Of a DNA stretch of 64,000 nucleotides, positions 40,031 through 49,290 are shown one piece after another. Numbering within the stretch: position 1 is the stretch's first letter; every line of letters starts with the position of its first letter. The notes below the pieces were generated by a model. That model was not told where the DNA came from. It saw only the letters and a program-made list of their open reading frames with translations, and did no database searches. Location of the stretch: assembly GCA_020636955.1 (NCBI GenBank), contig JACJWY010000001.1, forward strand, positions 124,001-188,000, in the 5' to 3' direction. Source of the DNA: Thermoleophilales bacterium. GTDB lineage: Bacteria; Actinomycetota; Thermoleophilia; Solirubrobacterales; 70-9. Both the position numbers and the translations under genes were made by a program.

Positions 40031-41335
40031 TCAGGCCTCGCCTCTCCGACCGAACTTCCGGGCCCAGCGACGGATCGGCTGCTCCAGGAACCGGGCCGAG
40101 AGGTAGCCATAAAGGACCGAGCAGGGGAGGACGATGGCGACGAGAATCAGGAGCCCCTCCAGCGAACCGTCCTGTGGCAGCGCCAACGCGGAGACGGTGA
40201 GCGTTATGAATACATAGTGGCTCAGATAGATGCCGTAGCTGATATCGCCCAGCTGCCGCACTTTCTGGCTGATGAACGGTCTTTGCCAACGGGTCGGAAG
40301 GAAGGTGACCGAAAGCATCAGTACCGCGAGCGAGGCCGAGAAAGTCATCGACCAGGTGACCGAGTGCCACAGGGCGAAGCCTTCGCTGGCAAACCAACCG
40401 GAAACCAGGGTGGCAACAAGGGCAACCAATGCAACCGGACCAACCCGCTTTTCAACCTTTGACCGGAGCTTCCCGCTGCTTGAGATCCGCACCCACAGGA
40501 GGGCGGCAGCCATCCCGAGGCCGAAAGAGAATGCCCAGTTCGGAAGCTGCTCGTGGGAAACGAACCAGAGCCGGTAGGTCTCATCCGAACCGAGGTGCAA
40601 CCCGAGATTCTCGGAGACGCTGCCGAGGTTGTTGAAGACCAGCATCCAGGTGGCAGTAATCACTGCGGCTACGGCCAGACCGGGCATCGGTCGACGGAAG
40701 AACGCCATTGCGAACAGGGGCATGACGAGGTAGAAAGCGACCTCGGGAGAAAGCGTCCAGACCGGCAGGTTTATTCCCATGCCTACCGGGAATTGATCGG
40801 AGAAGTAACCCAGAGGAACGGCGGTGAGAGTGAAATTCGAGATCAGGTCACCGAGGTCGGGAGTCGCCAGGGTCTGGTTGTGTGCTGCCGGATCTGAAAG
40901 CGCGAACGAAGCCGGGTCCGAAAGCGCGAAGAATGTAACCAGCAAGGCCGAGATCAGGGTGATCAGCCAGTAGGCGGGAAGTAGTCTCGCGCCCCGCCTT
41001 ATCAGGAAGGGTAAGTACCTGCCGTTGTTGCCTTTGCTAGCTGCGGCGGGGAGGAAGATCACGAAGCCACTGACAATGAAAAGGATCTCGACGGCCCGCC
41101 CGAGAGTGGCCCAGATGATGCGGGCCCCGGTTGCTTCTGCCGTGAACAACACCCCGGAGAACTGCAACAGGTGAACCGTCACCACGCCAAGAATCGCGAA
41201 CGCGCGGAAGCCGTCGAAGGCCGGGACGACCGGAAGCCCTGCCTTCACCCGGGCTTCCTTGCCGGGATCGTCAAGCTGTCCGGCGCTGCCTTCCTTCCGG
41301 CCCCCTCCCGGGCTCTCTGAGCGGCGACCGCTCAG
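40031..41335 (-). CDS. acyltransferase-3 family membrane protein, tandem copy 3
   Basis: An integral membrane O-acyltransferase with ~10 helices. FDGFRAFAILGVVTVHLLQ carries the catalytic His, followed by FIVSGFVIFLP and GDISYGIYLSH. Such enzymes acylate sugars of surface polymers. The start is unusual. The conserved N-terminal DDPGK-ARVKAGLPVVP shared with both paralogues lies upstream of the only GTG (41248). The only plausible start that includes it is CTG 41335, overlapping the previous TGA as CTGA, the geometry used by its neighbours with TTGA. That gives 434 residues. GTG 41248 (405 residues) is the conservative alternative. Confidence 0.8.
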   Translation of the reverse strand: MSGRRSESPGGGRKEGSAGQLDDPGKEARVKAGLPVVPAFDGFRAFAILGVVTVHLLQFSGVLFTAEATGARIIWATLGRAVEILFIVSGFVIFLPAAASKGNNGRYLPFLIRRGARLLPAYWLITLISALLVTFFALSDPASFALSDPAAHNQTLATPDLGDLISNFTLTAVPLGYFSDQFPVGMGINLPVWTLSPEVAFYLVMPLFAMAFFRRPMPGLAVAAVITATWMLVFNNLGSVSENLGLHLGSDETYRLWFVSHEQLPNWAFSFGLGMAAALLWVRISSSGKLRSKVEKRVGPVALVALVATLVSGWFASEGFALWHSVTWSMTFSASLAVLMLSVTFLPTRWQRPFISQKVRQLGDISYGIYLSHYVFITLTVSALALPQDGSLEGLLILVAIVLPCSVLYGYLSARFLEQPIRRWARKFGRRGEA

Positions 41336-42585
41336 CTCGCTGTCCTTCGTCCGTACTTCCGGGCCCAGCGACGGATCGGCTGCTCCAGGAACCGGGCAGA
41401 GAGGTAGCCGTAAAGGACCGATGCCGGGACCACCACGAGGGTCCACACCGCGAGACTCCAGAGGGTTCCGTTCCGGGGGAGGTCAAATTCGGTCAGGAGG
41501 ACCGAGATCAGGACGATGTGGCTCAGGTACACGCCGTAGCTGATGTCCCCCAGGTTCCGGACATGGTCGGCAGCGAACGGGGCCTGCATCCGGACCGGGG
41601 CCAGCGAAATGGCGACCATGAAAAGGGCGATCGCCGTGGTGAAGACCATCGAGAACAGCAGCGAACTCCTGGTAAGCCCGAGAGTGGAACTGAGGTGCCA
41701 GGCCGTGGCGGCTGCCACCAGCAGTGCTCCGATCGCCAGCGGGACTGCCACCCGCCCGATCCTTTCCCTGTCCCACCTTTCCCGGATCCGGACCCAGGCG
41801 ACCGCTCCCGCCATTCCGACCCCGAATGAATAGGCCCAGACGGGCAGCTGCAATTCGGAAGCGACCCTGATCCGGAAGAGTTCCTTGACTCCGGGATCGA
41901 AATGGACTGCGTTGGCGATGTCGCCGAGGTTCTCGAAGGCGAGGGTCCAGCCGATAGTGATGAGGGCCGCGGTCAGAAGGCCGATCCTGGGCCAGCGAAA
42001 GAAGGCGACCGCGACCAGCGGAAGCACGATGTAGAAGCCGAGTTCAACCGAGAGGGTCCAGACCGGGGGGTCGATGCCGAACCCGGTAGCGATCCCGGGG
42101 ATGAACATCCCCAAGGGAACAGCCGCTCCGAAGAAGTTGACCGCGATGTCGCGGAATGGCGGAAAGCCGATCTGGCTGCCTTCGATCACGGGGCTTACGG
42201 GGTTGATGGCGGCGATCAGAACTATCGAGATCAACAGGATCAGCCAGTAGGCGGGCAGCAACCTCGCGCCGCGGCGAACCGCAAACGAACCGATTGAGCC
42301 GAAGTTTCCCCCGCGGGCAACCGTGGGCAGGAAGACAACGAATCCGCTGACGATGAAGAGGATCTCGACAGCCCGTCCGAAGCTTCCCCATACCAGGCGG
42401 CTGATCAGCTCGTGATCGCTGGTCACGAGTCCCGAAGTCTGGAATACATGCAGGAAAACCACTCCGAGAATGGCGAATGCCCGGAAGCCGTCGAACGACG
42501 GTACGACCGGAAGGCCCGCTTCTGCACGGGCGCTCTTTCCGGGATCGTCAATGTGCCCTTCCCTGGCTGGTTGCTGGTCGGTCAA
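41332..42585 (-). CDS. acyltransferase-3 family membrane protein, tandem copy 2
   Basis: This 417-residue paralogue has FDGFRAFAILGVVFLHVFQ with the catalytic His, FIVSGFVVFLPTVARGG, RRGARLLPAYW and GDISYGVYLSHIVLI, plus the C-terminal RFLEQPIRRWARKYGRR found in all three copies. It has about ten membrane helices and would move an acyl group from the cytoplasm to an extracytoplasmic glycan. TTG 42585 overlaps the preceding TGA (TTGA), indicating coupling with copy 1. Acyl donor and acceptor are unknown. Confidence 0.85.
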   Translation of the reverse strand: MTDQQPAREGHIDDPGKSARAEAGLPVVPSFDGFRAFAILGVVFLHVFQTSGLVTSDHELISRLVWGSFGRAVEILFIVSGFVVFLPTVARGGNFGSIGSFAVRRGARLLPAYWLILLISIVLIAAINPVSPVIEGSQIGFPPFRDIAVNFFGAAVPLGMFIPGIATGFGIDPPVWTLSVELGFYIVLPLVAVAFFRWPRIGLLTAALITIGWTLAFENLGDIANAVHFDPGVKELFRIRVASELQLPVWAYSFGVGMAGAVAWVRIRERWDRERIGRVAVPLAIGALLVAAATAWHLSSTLGLTRSSLLFSMVFTTAIALFMVAISLAPVRMQAPFAADHVRNLGDISYGVYLSHIVLISVLLTEFDLPRNGTLWSLAVWTLVVVPASVLYGYLSARFLEQPIRRWARKYGRRTAS

Positions 42586-43910
42586 GTTCCGGTCTGTCCT
42601 CTAACTCCGTCACCGGCTGAATCCGCGGGCACGGCGAGAGCGGACGACTTGCGAACGGGAGTTCCCGGTGGACCCTGTCGCCCGTACTTCCGGGCCCAGC
42701 GGCGGATCGGCTGCTCCAGGAACCGGGCCGAGAGGTAGCCGTAGAGGAGGGTGGGCGGGATCACCAGCAGGGTCATCAACAAAAGGTCGGAAAAGCTCCC
42801 GGACGGAGAAAACGAGATCGCCGAAACGGCCAGGGTCATGAACACGAAATGGCTCAGGTACACGCCGTAGCTGATGTCCCCGAGCTTCCGCACCGGGTGG
42901 TTGGCAAATGGCCTCTGCCACCGGTCGGGCAGGAACGTAATCGTGATCATCAGGGTCGCGATCGAAGCCGAGCAAAGCATCGACCAGAGGATCGCCTCGA
43001 GGTCGGTCGGTGTCATCCGCGAGACGAACCAGAATGAAACGAGTGCCACCACGACGACGGGTGCCAGCATGTTCCGGGTCCTTCTATCGATCAGGTTCTT
43101 CGGGATTCGGCTTCGTTTCAGGCGGATCCAGGTGACGGCACCGGCCATCCCCAGTCCGAACGAAAAGGTCCAGTAGGGCAGCTGCCTTTCGGCGGCGCTG
43201 GTGAGCTGCTCCCGGGTATTGAATCCGGGATGAAATCCCAGGTTGGCTGCCACTTCGTTGAGGTTTGCGAAGGCGAGCATCCAGACGAAGGTGATTGCGG
43301 CGGCGATTACCAGGCCGATGACCGGCCGGCGGAAGAACGCATATGCGCAAAGCGGCAGGACCAGGTAGAAGGCGACCTCAGGGGCCAGGGTCCAGAGGGG
43401 CGGGTCAATCCCGAACCCCGCCGGGATGGAATCGAACAGGCTGGCGGGCCCCGCGGTGAGAGAAAGGTTGAGCAGGATCTCGCCGGAGCCAGGGAAGCCG
43501 AGTGCCTGACCCGTCCGGGTCGCATCCGAAAGCGGGAACAGGGCTAGAAGCAGCAAGGAAACCAGGATGACCAGCCAATAGGCCGGAAGCAACCGGGCAC
43601 CACGCCGGATCGCATACGGGATGAACGGGCCAGGCCGCCCGCCACGGGCGGCCGCTGGCAGGAAGACCACGAAGCCGCTGACGATGAAAAGCACCTCGAC
43701 GGCCTTGCCCAGCATCGACCACAGGACCATCGCCGTTCTTTGATGGTGCGTGTAGACGAATCCGGTGACCTGGACCAGGTGAAGGGCAACCACCCCGAGA
43801 ATGGCGAATGCCCGGAAGCCGTCAAACGACGGTACGACCGGAAGGCCCGCTTCGGCACGGGCCGCCTTACCCGGATCTGAAATGTGCCCGACGGTCTCCC
43901 GCTCCCCCAT
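42582..43910 (-). CDS. acyltransferase-3 family membrane protein, tandem copy 1
   Basis: The 442-residue first copy of the trio has FDGFRAFAILGVVALHLVQ (catalytic His), FIVSGFVVFLPAAARGG, RRGARLLPAYW and GDISYGVYLSHFVFM, and a longer C-terminal tail of ~20 residues after the shared RFLEQPIRRWARKYGR. ATG 43910 follows a TAGACT hexamer by 9 bases, so the operon probably starts here with a very short leader. The three copies differ enough in the middle to suggest different acceptors or donors. Confidence 0.87.
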   Translation of the reverse strand: MGERETVGHISDPGKAARAEAGLPVVPSFDGFRAFAILGVVALHLVQVTGFVYTHHQRTAMVLWSMLGKAVEVLFIVSGFVVFLPAAARGGRPGPFIPYAIRRGARLLPAYWLVILVSLLLLALFPLSDATRTGQALGFPGSGEILLNLSLTAGPASLFDSIPAGFGIDPPLWTLAPEVAFYLVLPLCAYAFFRRPVIGLVIAAAITFVWMLAFANLNEVAANLGFHPGFNTREQLTSAAERQLPYWTFSFGLGMAGAVTWIRLKRSRIPKNLIDRRTRNMLAPVVVVALVSFWFVSRMTPTDLEAILWSMLCSASIATLMITITFLPDRWQRPFANHPVRKLGDISYGVYLSHFVFMTLAVSAISFSPSGSFSDLLLMTLLVIPPTLLYGYLSARFLEQPIRRWARKYGRQGPPGTPVRKSSALAVPADSAGDGVRGQTGT

Positions 43911-43948
43911 TTGCGGGGGAGTCTAGAGCGGCTGCGGGCAGAAGCGGG

Positions 43949-45091
43949 CTAGCGCCCGACCTTTTTCTTCGATCTGATCTTCAGGAGGGTGCGTCCGGGC
44001 CAGCCGTTCTTGATCGCCGTGATCCGGACCCGGCCAGTGGCGTTGCGCCGGACCTTGACGTGGAACTTCTTTCGGCCGTACCTGCCTGCCGGGACTCTCA
44101 GGGTCACGAACTTCGGCACCCTGACGCTGCGGCTGGATGACTTGATCCGGACCTTGAGTTTCCTGGCCGTGAGGTTTCCGGAGTTGTGAACCTTGACGGT
44201 GAGGGTGAGTTTGCTGCCGGGCCGGACCGACTTCCTGCCGGGGCGCAGTCGCACATCGTCGATTTCCACAAATTTCGACATCGGGCAGAGCGAGAGGTCC
44301 GTTTCGCAGCTTTCCTGCGGTTTCGGCTGGGGGATCGGCTTGACGATCCCGTTCGAAAGCCAGATTCCCCCGTCGAAATTGAGCAGCATGTTGAGGTCAC
44401 CACAGTCGCCGCCGTTTTCGGACTTCGCCTTGGGCAGGTGATCCCAGGTGGTGGTGATTGCCCCGTGGATCCCGAAGCCGCCGGTGAACGGCTGGGCCGT
44501 GGTCGGGATCTTGTTCGCGGTCGAGAATTTCACCGGAACGTCATCGATCCGGCAGCGGGCAAGGAGGCCGAGCGGGGGCGTCCCGGTGTCGGTCAGGTCG
44601 TCCGGGATCGGGAAATTCGTTCCGGTGCCGGTCACCACGATGATGTCGAGCTTGCCCGTCAGGGACATGGCCCCGGTCTTTTCATTCCAGGTGCCGTTGA
44701 GACCCGGATTGTTCAGCCGGAAGGTGATCGGAATCTTCAGGTCGCGTTCGAGCGGGTGCATCAGGTGCATGTAGGGAAACTGGAGTCCCGTATTCGTGGA
44801 AGCCGGGAAGGAGAGCTTGCCGCCTGTCAGGTCGCCCTCGAGCTGAATGTCGGTGCGCTGCGGAGTCGGCAGGGAATCCGAGGGGAAGGTGCTGGTCGCC
44901 GGCAGGATGACCTTGTTGTCGAAGATGGAACCGATGGTGAGTCGGCCGTTGTCGAACTTGAGCGAAACGGGCGAGGCCTTCGACTGTCCTGAAAACGCGC
45001 CTAGTAGTGAAAGCGAGGCGATTAGGGACAGCAGGAAAATTCCGGCCTTCGGCATTCGCAGGCACACGGATCCGGTCGGGTTGCTTCGCAT
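43949..45091 (-). CDS. secreted protein with C-terminal CARDB-like domain, function unknown
   Basis: From ATG 45091 the 380-residue protein has a signal peptide (AGIFLLSLIASLSLLGAFS). The central region (~40-270) of beta-rich sequence resembles actinobacterial cell-wall beta-sandwich proteins. The basic C-terminal domain (~300-380) with VRPGSKLTLTVKVHNSG matches the CARDB/APHP adhesion-type pattern. No catalytic motif is visible. It is probably exported and bound to the cell surface by its Lys/Arg-rich end. It lies 38 bases upstream of the acyltransferase trio on the same strand. AGGAG lies 11 bases before the ATG. Confidence 0.65.
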   Translation of the reverse strand: MRSNPTGSVCLRMPKAGIFLLSLIASLSLLGAFSGQSKASPVSLKFDNGRLTIGSIFDNKVILPATSTFPSDSLPTPQRTDIQLEGDLTGGKLSFPASTNTGLQFPYMHLMHPLERDLKIPITFRLNNPGLNGTWNEKTGAMSLTGKLDIIVVTGTGTNFPIPDDLTDTGTPPLGLLARCRIDDVPVKFSTANKIPTTAQPFTGGFGIHGAITTTWDHLPKAKSENGGDCGDLNMLLNFDGGIWLSNGIVKPIPQPKPQESCETDLSLCPMSKFVEIDDVRLRPGRKSVRPGSKLTLTVKVHNSGNLTARKLKVRIKSSSRSVRVPKFVTLRVPAGRYGRKKFHVKVRRNATGRVRITAIKNGWPGRTLLKIRSKKKVGR

Positions 45092-45205
45092 CTGAAACGG
45101 CTCTCCTGGTCGATTTATGAGATTCCCTACGGGCGCGTAGCCGCGCCACTCCTGCTTAATTGGCAAACGTAGCCGTTTTCAAACAGGGCACCGCCGGGAT
45201 AAGGA

Positions 45206-45276
45206 CCAGATGGGGGAATCTGGCCCTCCGGCCAAAAGAAATCGGCCGGAGACACGGAAACATTCCCGTATGGGAA
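45206..45276 (+). promoter_or_regulatory. three consecutive palindromes across the leader and start of the first S51 peptidase
   Basis: CCAGAT-GGGGGA-ATCTGG (45206-45223), CTCCGGCC-N10-GGCCGGAG (45226-45251) and TTCCC-GTAT-GGGAA (45263-45276, covering the ATG at 45270) follow one another. All arms are perfect. They could form RNA hairpins controlling translation or be protein-binding dyads. Confidence 0.45.
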
Positions 45277-46040
45277 CACGGAGACAGATCGTGGCCTTTG
45301 GTGGTGGCGGATTTTCGATGGAGTCCGGGAACCCCCTGCTCGACGACTTCGTGGTCTCCACGACGGGCCTCAAGAAGCCTCGGGTCTGTTTCCTCCCGAC
45401 CGCCTCCGGTGATGCCGACCACTATCTGGTGCGCTTCTACAACGCGTTTCGCGGTCGCGGCGAGGCGTCGCATATATCCCTGTTCCGGCGGGAGCGGGGC
45501 GCCGACTCGATCCGCGACCACCTGCTTTCGCAGGATCTGATCTATGTCGGTGGTGGCAGCGTGATCAGCATGCTCGGCGTCTGGCGGGCCCACGGCATCG
45601 ACCACATCCTTCGCGAAGCCTGGGAGCGTGGCATCGTGCTCTGCGGCCTCTCGGCCGGCTCCCTCTGCTGGTTCGAGGAATGCGTGACGACCTATCAAAA
45701 GGAAACCAACGTGACGATCGGCCTCGGGTTCTTGCCCTGGTCAAATCAGGTTCACTTCGAGCTCGGCTCGGCGGCCCACAAGGCTTTCGAGGAAAAGCTG
45801 AAGGAAGGACTGCGTCCCGGCTACGCCGCTACCGACGGAGCCGCCTTCCATTTCATCGACACCGAACTCGCCCAGGTCGTCGCCTCACGGCCCGAGGCTC
45901 GCGCTTACCGGATAGAACTGAAAGGAGACCGGCCGAAGACAACGCAGCTCGCGACCCGCTACCTCGGTTCGCCGGATCACGTTCCGCTGGTCGAGGAATC
46001 CCCAATACCGTGGGCTTCGACGCCGATCGAGGTCGTCTGA
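45270..46040 (+). CDS. peptidase S51 (peptidase E/cyanophycinase-like) 1
   Basis: The 256-residue protein has QIVAFGGGGF, RVCFLPTASGDAD, IYVGGGSVISMLGVW and the nucleophile elbow GLSAGSLCWFE with Ser128, the S51 signature. Family members cleave Asp-X dipeptides (peptidase E) or beta-aspartyl-arginine polymer (cyanophycinase); length and motifs favour peptidase E-like. ATG 45270 is chosen because the conserved strand begins right after it. ATG 45210 with an AAGGA site is possible but adds a Lys/Arg/Pro-rich stretch. A paralogue follows 34 bases later. Confidence 0.82.
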   Translation: MGTRRQIVAFGGGGFSMESGNPLLDDFVVSTTGLKKPRVCFLPTASGDADHYLVRFYNAFRGRGEASHISLFRRERGADSIRDHLLSQDLIYVGGGSVISMLGVWRAHGIDHILREAWERGIVLCGLSAGSLCWFEECVTTYQKETNVTIGLGFLPWSNQVHFELGSAAHKAFEEKLKEGLRPGYAATDGAAFHFIDTELAQVVASRPEARAYRIELKGDRPKTTQLATRYLGSPDHVPLVEESPIPWASTPIEVV

Positions 46041-46074
46041 TGGGCTGGATTTCGACCACAGGGGAGCAGTCCCG

Positions 46075-46863
46075 GTGAAGGGCCGGATCCTGGTCATGGG
46101 CGGTCATGAATTCGATCGCCTCGACGGCAACGAGGCGATCGTTGATCACGTGATCTCCCTGACCGGCAAGGAGACCCCGAGCATTTGCCTGTTGCCGACC
46201 GCCAGCGGGGATCCGGAGGATCAGATCTCCCGCTTTCGCCGTTCGTTCGGCAGCCGGGGATGCCAGGTTTCGGACATCTCGCTTTTCCGGCTGGGGGCGA
46301 ATCCGATCGACGTGTCAGCTCATCTGATGAAGCAGGACGCGATCTATGTCGGGGGCGGGAGCCTCGTCAACCTCGTCGCGGTGTGGCGGCCCCACGGGAT
46401 CGCCGAGCTGATCGAGGAATGCCTTGAACGGGGAGTGATGGTGGTCGGGCAAAGCGCCGGCGCCATGTGCTGGTTCGAGGCGGGCATCACTTCGTCGACC
46501 GGGCGACCGGAGCCCGCCGAGGGCCTGGGACTGCTGAAGGGCAGCCTCTGCGTCCACTACCACCGGGACCCCGACCGGCGGGTCCGGTACCTGGCCGAGG
46601 TCGGCAGGGGAATGCCGCCCGGGTACGGGGCCGACGATCAGACCGGGCTGCTCTTCACCGATGGTGAACTCTCCGAGGTGTTCAGCGCCCGGGAAGGGGC
46701 GGCCGTCTGGAAGGTCGCTCCCGGAGCCGCGGGGGAAGCGGTCGAAGAACCGGTCGAGGCGATTGACATCCGTCCGGCGAGCAGTCCGGTGACGCCCGGT
46801 GACGCGGTCGACGACTTCAGGGCACTGAACACCTGGCGCCAGTCGGCCGGCCTCAGGGGCTGA
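46075..46863 (+). CDS. peptidase S51 (peptidase E/cyanophycinase-like) 2
   Basis: This 262-residue paralogue of the preceding gene has RILVMGGHEFD, ICLLPTASGDPED, IYVGGGSLVNLVAVW and GQSAGAMCWFE with Ser127 as nucleophile. It differs from copy 1 in G-Q-S versus G-L-S around the nucleophile and has a longer acidic C-terminus. Both copies share VWR-HGI, so they arose by duplication. GTG 46075 starts just after the first gene; they are likely one transcript. Substrates could be Asp-containing dipeptides. Confidence 0.82.
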   Translation: MKGRILVMGGHEFDRLDGNEAIVDHVISLTGKETPSICLLPTASGDPEDQISRFRRSFGSRGCQVSDISLFRLGANPIDVSAHLMKQDAIYVGGGSLVNLVAVWRPHGIAELIEECLERGVMVVGQSAGAMCWFEAGITSSTGRPEPAEGLGLLKGSLCVHYHRDPDRRVRYLAEVGRGMPPGYGADDQTGLLFTDGELSEVFSAREGAAVWKVAPGAAGEAVEEPVEAIDIRPASSPVTPGDAVDDFRALNTWRQSAGLRG

Positions 46864-46905
46864 CCGGCCAGAGTCGCCCGGCACCGGTCCGGCGGCGGCG
46901 GCGGA

Positions 46906-46911
46906 TACCAT
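46906..46911 (+). promoter_or_regulatory. -10 element, leaderless promoter of the 790-residue membrane protein
   Basis: TACCAT is separated from GTG 46918 by exactly 6 bases. No ribosome site is present. Confidence 0.5.
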
Positions 46912-46917
46912 CGCGCC

Positions 46918-49290
46918 GTGCCGGAAACCAACCCAGAGACCGGAGGGGCTGATCGCGCTGCTCATCTCCCGGCGACCATCGCGCTGGCGGCGTCGGGGAT
47001 CCTGCTCGGCTTCCTGGTCCTGTTGGCACCGATCCACGCGGCGATCCCCCCGGTTCAGGTGCCGGAACCCCTGGTCCCGCATCACCAGCCGGCCGAAAAC
47101 CTGCTCTACGGACTGGCATTCTTCGTCCTGCTTCCGCTCGGAGCCTGGTTGTCGGTTCGCCTTGCCGACCGCTTGCTGGCTGGTGGAAATCCGGACCTGA
47201 TCGGTCCCCTGGCGGGATGCTCGGTCCTGGTGGCGGCCAGCCTGCTCGTGGTTACCCGCCTCCTGGATCCAGGATCGCATCTGCTCTGGATCCAGGCCGG
47301 ACTGGCCCTGATCGCGATCCTGATTCTCGGCCCGATGTTGTGGCGCGCCTGCGGCGATGAGTGGCCGGCCGCCAGGTTTTTGGAAGATCACACGTTCACC
47401 GTTGCCTGCCTCAGCGGTGTGGCGACGGTTCTCGCTGTGGCGTCGCTCGGTTACCCCTCCCGGGTCGATTGGCCCTGGCTCCTCGCCGGTCTGACGGTCG
47501 CTGGCGGAGTCGCCTGGTCATTCGGCCGGGTGAGGTTGCCGCGGCCGAGCCGGCGATGGGGACGACCGCTCGATGCCGCGATCCTGGTGCTGGTCGTTCT
47601 GGCCGTGCCCGACCTGATCATCTTCCAGGGCGTCGGGGAGACCTGGGAGCCGGGCAATCCTTTCCTCACTTATGTGACCGGCTTTCACCAGAGCCTTTAC
47701 CTGGGGGCCGCCTCGCAAATCCTGAACGGCGCCGCCCTGCTGGTGGACACGGTGTCCCAGTACGGGGTCGTTTCGATCTACCTGCTTGCCGCCTTCTTCA
47801 AGGTCGCACCGATTGGCAACGGAACGCTCGGATTCTTTGATGCGTCGCTCACCGCTCTGACCTTCGGGGCCGGTTACGCGATCCTGCGGATGGCCGGCGT
47901 CGGCAGACTCTTCGCCACCGCGACCATGGCTGTCGCGGTGGTGGTGCTGGTCTGGGCGCTGGAATATCCGATCGGAGCCCTGCTCCAGCATGGTGGTCTC
48001 CGGTTTGGACTTCCCGTTCCGCTCATCCTCTTTTGGGTGGCCGCTGCCCGGTTCCGGTCACTCGGCTGGCTCCGGATTGCCGGTTGGGTGCTTGTTGGCC
48101 TCTCCTCCGTCTGGGCGCTGGAAGCTTTCATATACGTGACCGGGGCCATGGCGGCAATGGTCCTGCTTCAGGCTTCGCTCATGCCCGCCGACCGGGTTAG
48201 ATGGATCGCCCGGCAGGTCAGCTACGCGCTGATTGCCTGGGTTTCAGTGCAGGTCGTATTCGCGCTGGCCACTCTGATCTGGGCCGGGAGCCTCCCGGAC
48301 TGGGGCCTCTACATCACCTATCTGCGCGACTTCCTGGCGGGAGACGTCGGGGATCTGACCTATGACGTGCCCTCCTGGTCGCCCGGTTTGACGGTCGGGT
48401 TCACCTATCTGGTTTCAGCTCTGGGTCTGATTGTGACGGTCACCCGATGTCCCGACTGGCTGCGGAGCCGCCCGGTGGCGGCCCTGGCCCTGGCTGGCCT
48501 CACCGGCTACGGGATCGTGCTTTACAGCTATTTCGACAACCGCTCGCTGGCTCATGTGATCCCCTACATTTCGCTGCCGCTGGTGCTGAGCGTGGCGATC
48601 TGGCTCTGGCTTGTGATCACGGGCCCGGAAGTCCCGCGCCGGGTCGCCAGAGTCGTGCTTGCGGCAGTGCTGGGGGTGACGGCGCTTTCCGTTGCCACGG
48701 TGATGCCGGCCGCGGCCGAGCGGGGCAAGACCTCCCTCCTGGTTTCGGCCTTCCCGGGTGGCAACCCGCTGCGCGAGAGTTTCCACCGGCTGTGGAACCC
48801 GCCCGAACTGGTGGCCGGTGCCGATCAGGGGGCCCAGCTCCTCGAGGAATACATGCCGGACCAGGATGCATCGCCGGTGTTGACAACTCCGGACCTGGAC
48901 AACAACATCCTCAGCCGGGCGGGTCGGGCCAATTCCCTGGCAATCACTGACGCAAAGGAACAAAGCTGGGTCGAGGGTCCCCACATCCAGCCGGTGAAGG
49001 ACGCGGCCGCCGGGCTCGGGGCGGGTGATCTTGTGTTGGTCGACCGGGCGGCGCTACAGGCGTTCGCCGACTTGCGCAGGGACCCTGATGCGGACCGGGC
49101 CCGGATCACGAAAGAAACGGGCATGGCCGACATTCAGCTGATCGCCCTGCGTGAGATCGCCAACCGTTACGAGGTGAAGGTGGTCGCCAGGCAGGGTGAT
49201 GTTTTCGTGGTCAGGCTGACTCCCGATCGCGAAATCCGGGTCGAGGACGGGGCCGGGGGCGGCTCCGGCAACAAGAACTCCGGCGGGTAA
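46918..49290 (+). CDS. large polytopic membrane protein, GT-C-like
   Basis: The 790-residue protein has about 14-16 hydrophobic segments over residues 20-600 and a soluble C-terminal part (~605-790) ending in a Gly/Asn-rich tail. The segment LLVDTVSQYGVVSIYLLAAF resembles a motif seen in GT-C-fold membrane transferases of actinobacteria. I see no clear acidic catalytic pair in the first external loop, so the call is only GT-C-like. It sits between the S51 pair and a GT2 gene, at the edge of the polysaccharide region. GTG 46918 is leaderless. Confidence 0.55.
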   Translation: MPETNPETGGADRAAHLPATIALAASGILLGFLVLLAPIHAAIPPVQVPEPLVPHHQPAENLLYGLAFFVLLPLGAWLSVRLADRLLAGGNPDLIGPLAGCSVLVAASLLVVTRLLDPGSHLLWIQAGLALIAILILGPMLWRACGDEWPAARFLEDHTFTVACLSGVATVLAVASLGYPSRVDWPWLLAGLTVAGGVAWSFGRVRLPRPSRRWGRPLDAAILVLVVLAVPDLIIFQGVGETWEPGNPFLTYVTGFHQSLYLGAASQILNGAALLVDTVSQYGVVSIYLLAAFFKVAPIGNGTLGFFDASLTALTFGAGYAILRMAGVGRLFATATMAVAVVVLVWALEYPIGALLQHGGLRFGLPVPLILFWVAAARFRSLGWLRIAGWVLVGLSSVWALEAFIYVTGAMAAMVLLQASLMPADRVRWIARQVSYALIAWVSVQVVFALATLIWAGSLPDWGLYITYLRDFLAGDVGDLTYDVPSWSPGLTVGFTYLVSALGLIVTVTRCPDWLRSRPVAALALAGLTGYGIVLYSYFDNRSLAHVIPYISLPLVLSVAIWLWLVITGPEVPRRVARVVLAAVLGVTALSVATVMPAAAERGKTSLLVSAFPGGNPLRESFHRLWNPPELVAGADQGAQLLEEYMPDQDASPVLTTPDLDNNILSRAGRANSLAITDAKEQSWVEGPHIQPVKDAAAGLGAGDLVLVDRAALQAFADLRRDPDADRARITKETGMADIQLIALREIANRYEVKVVARQGDVFVVRLTPDREIRVEDGAGGGSGNKNSGG

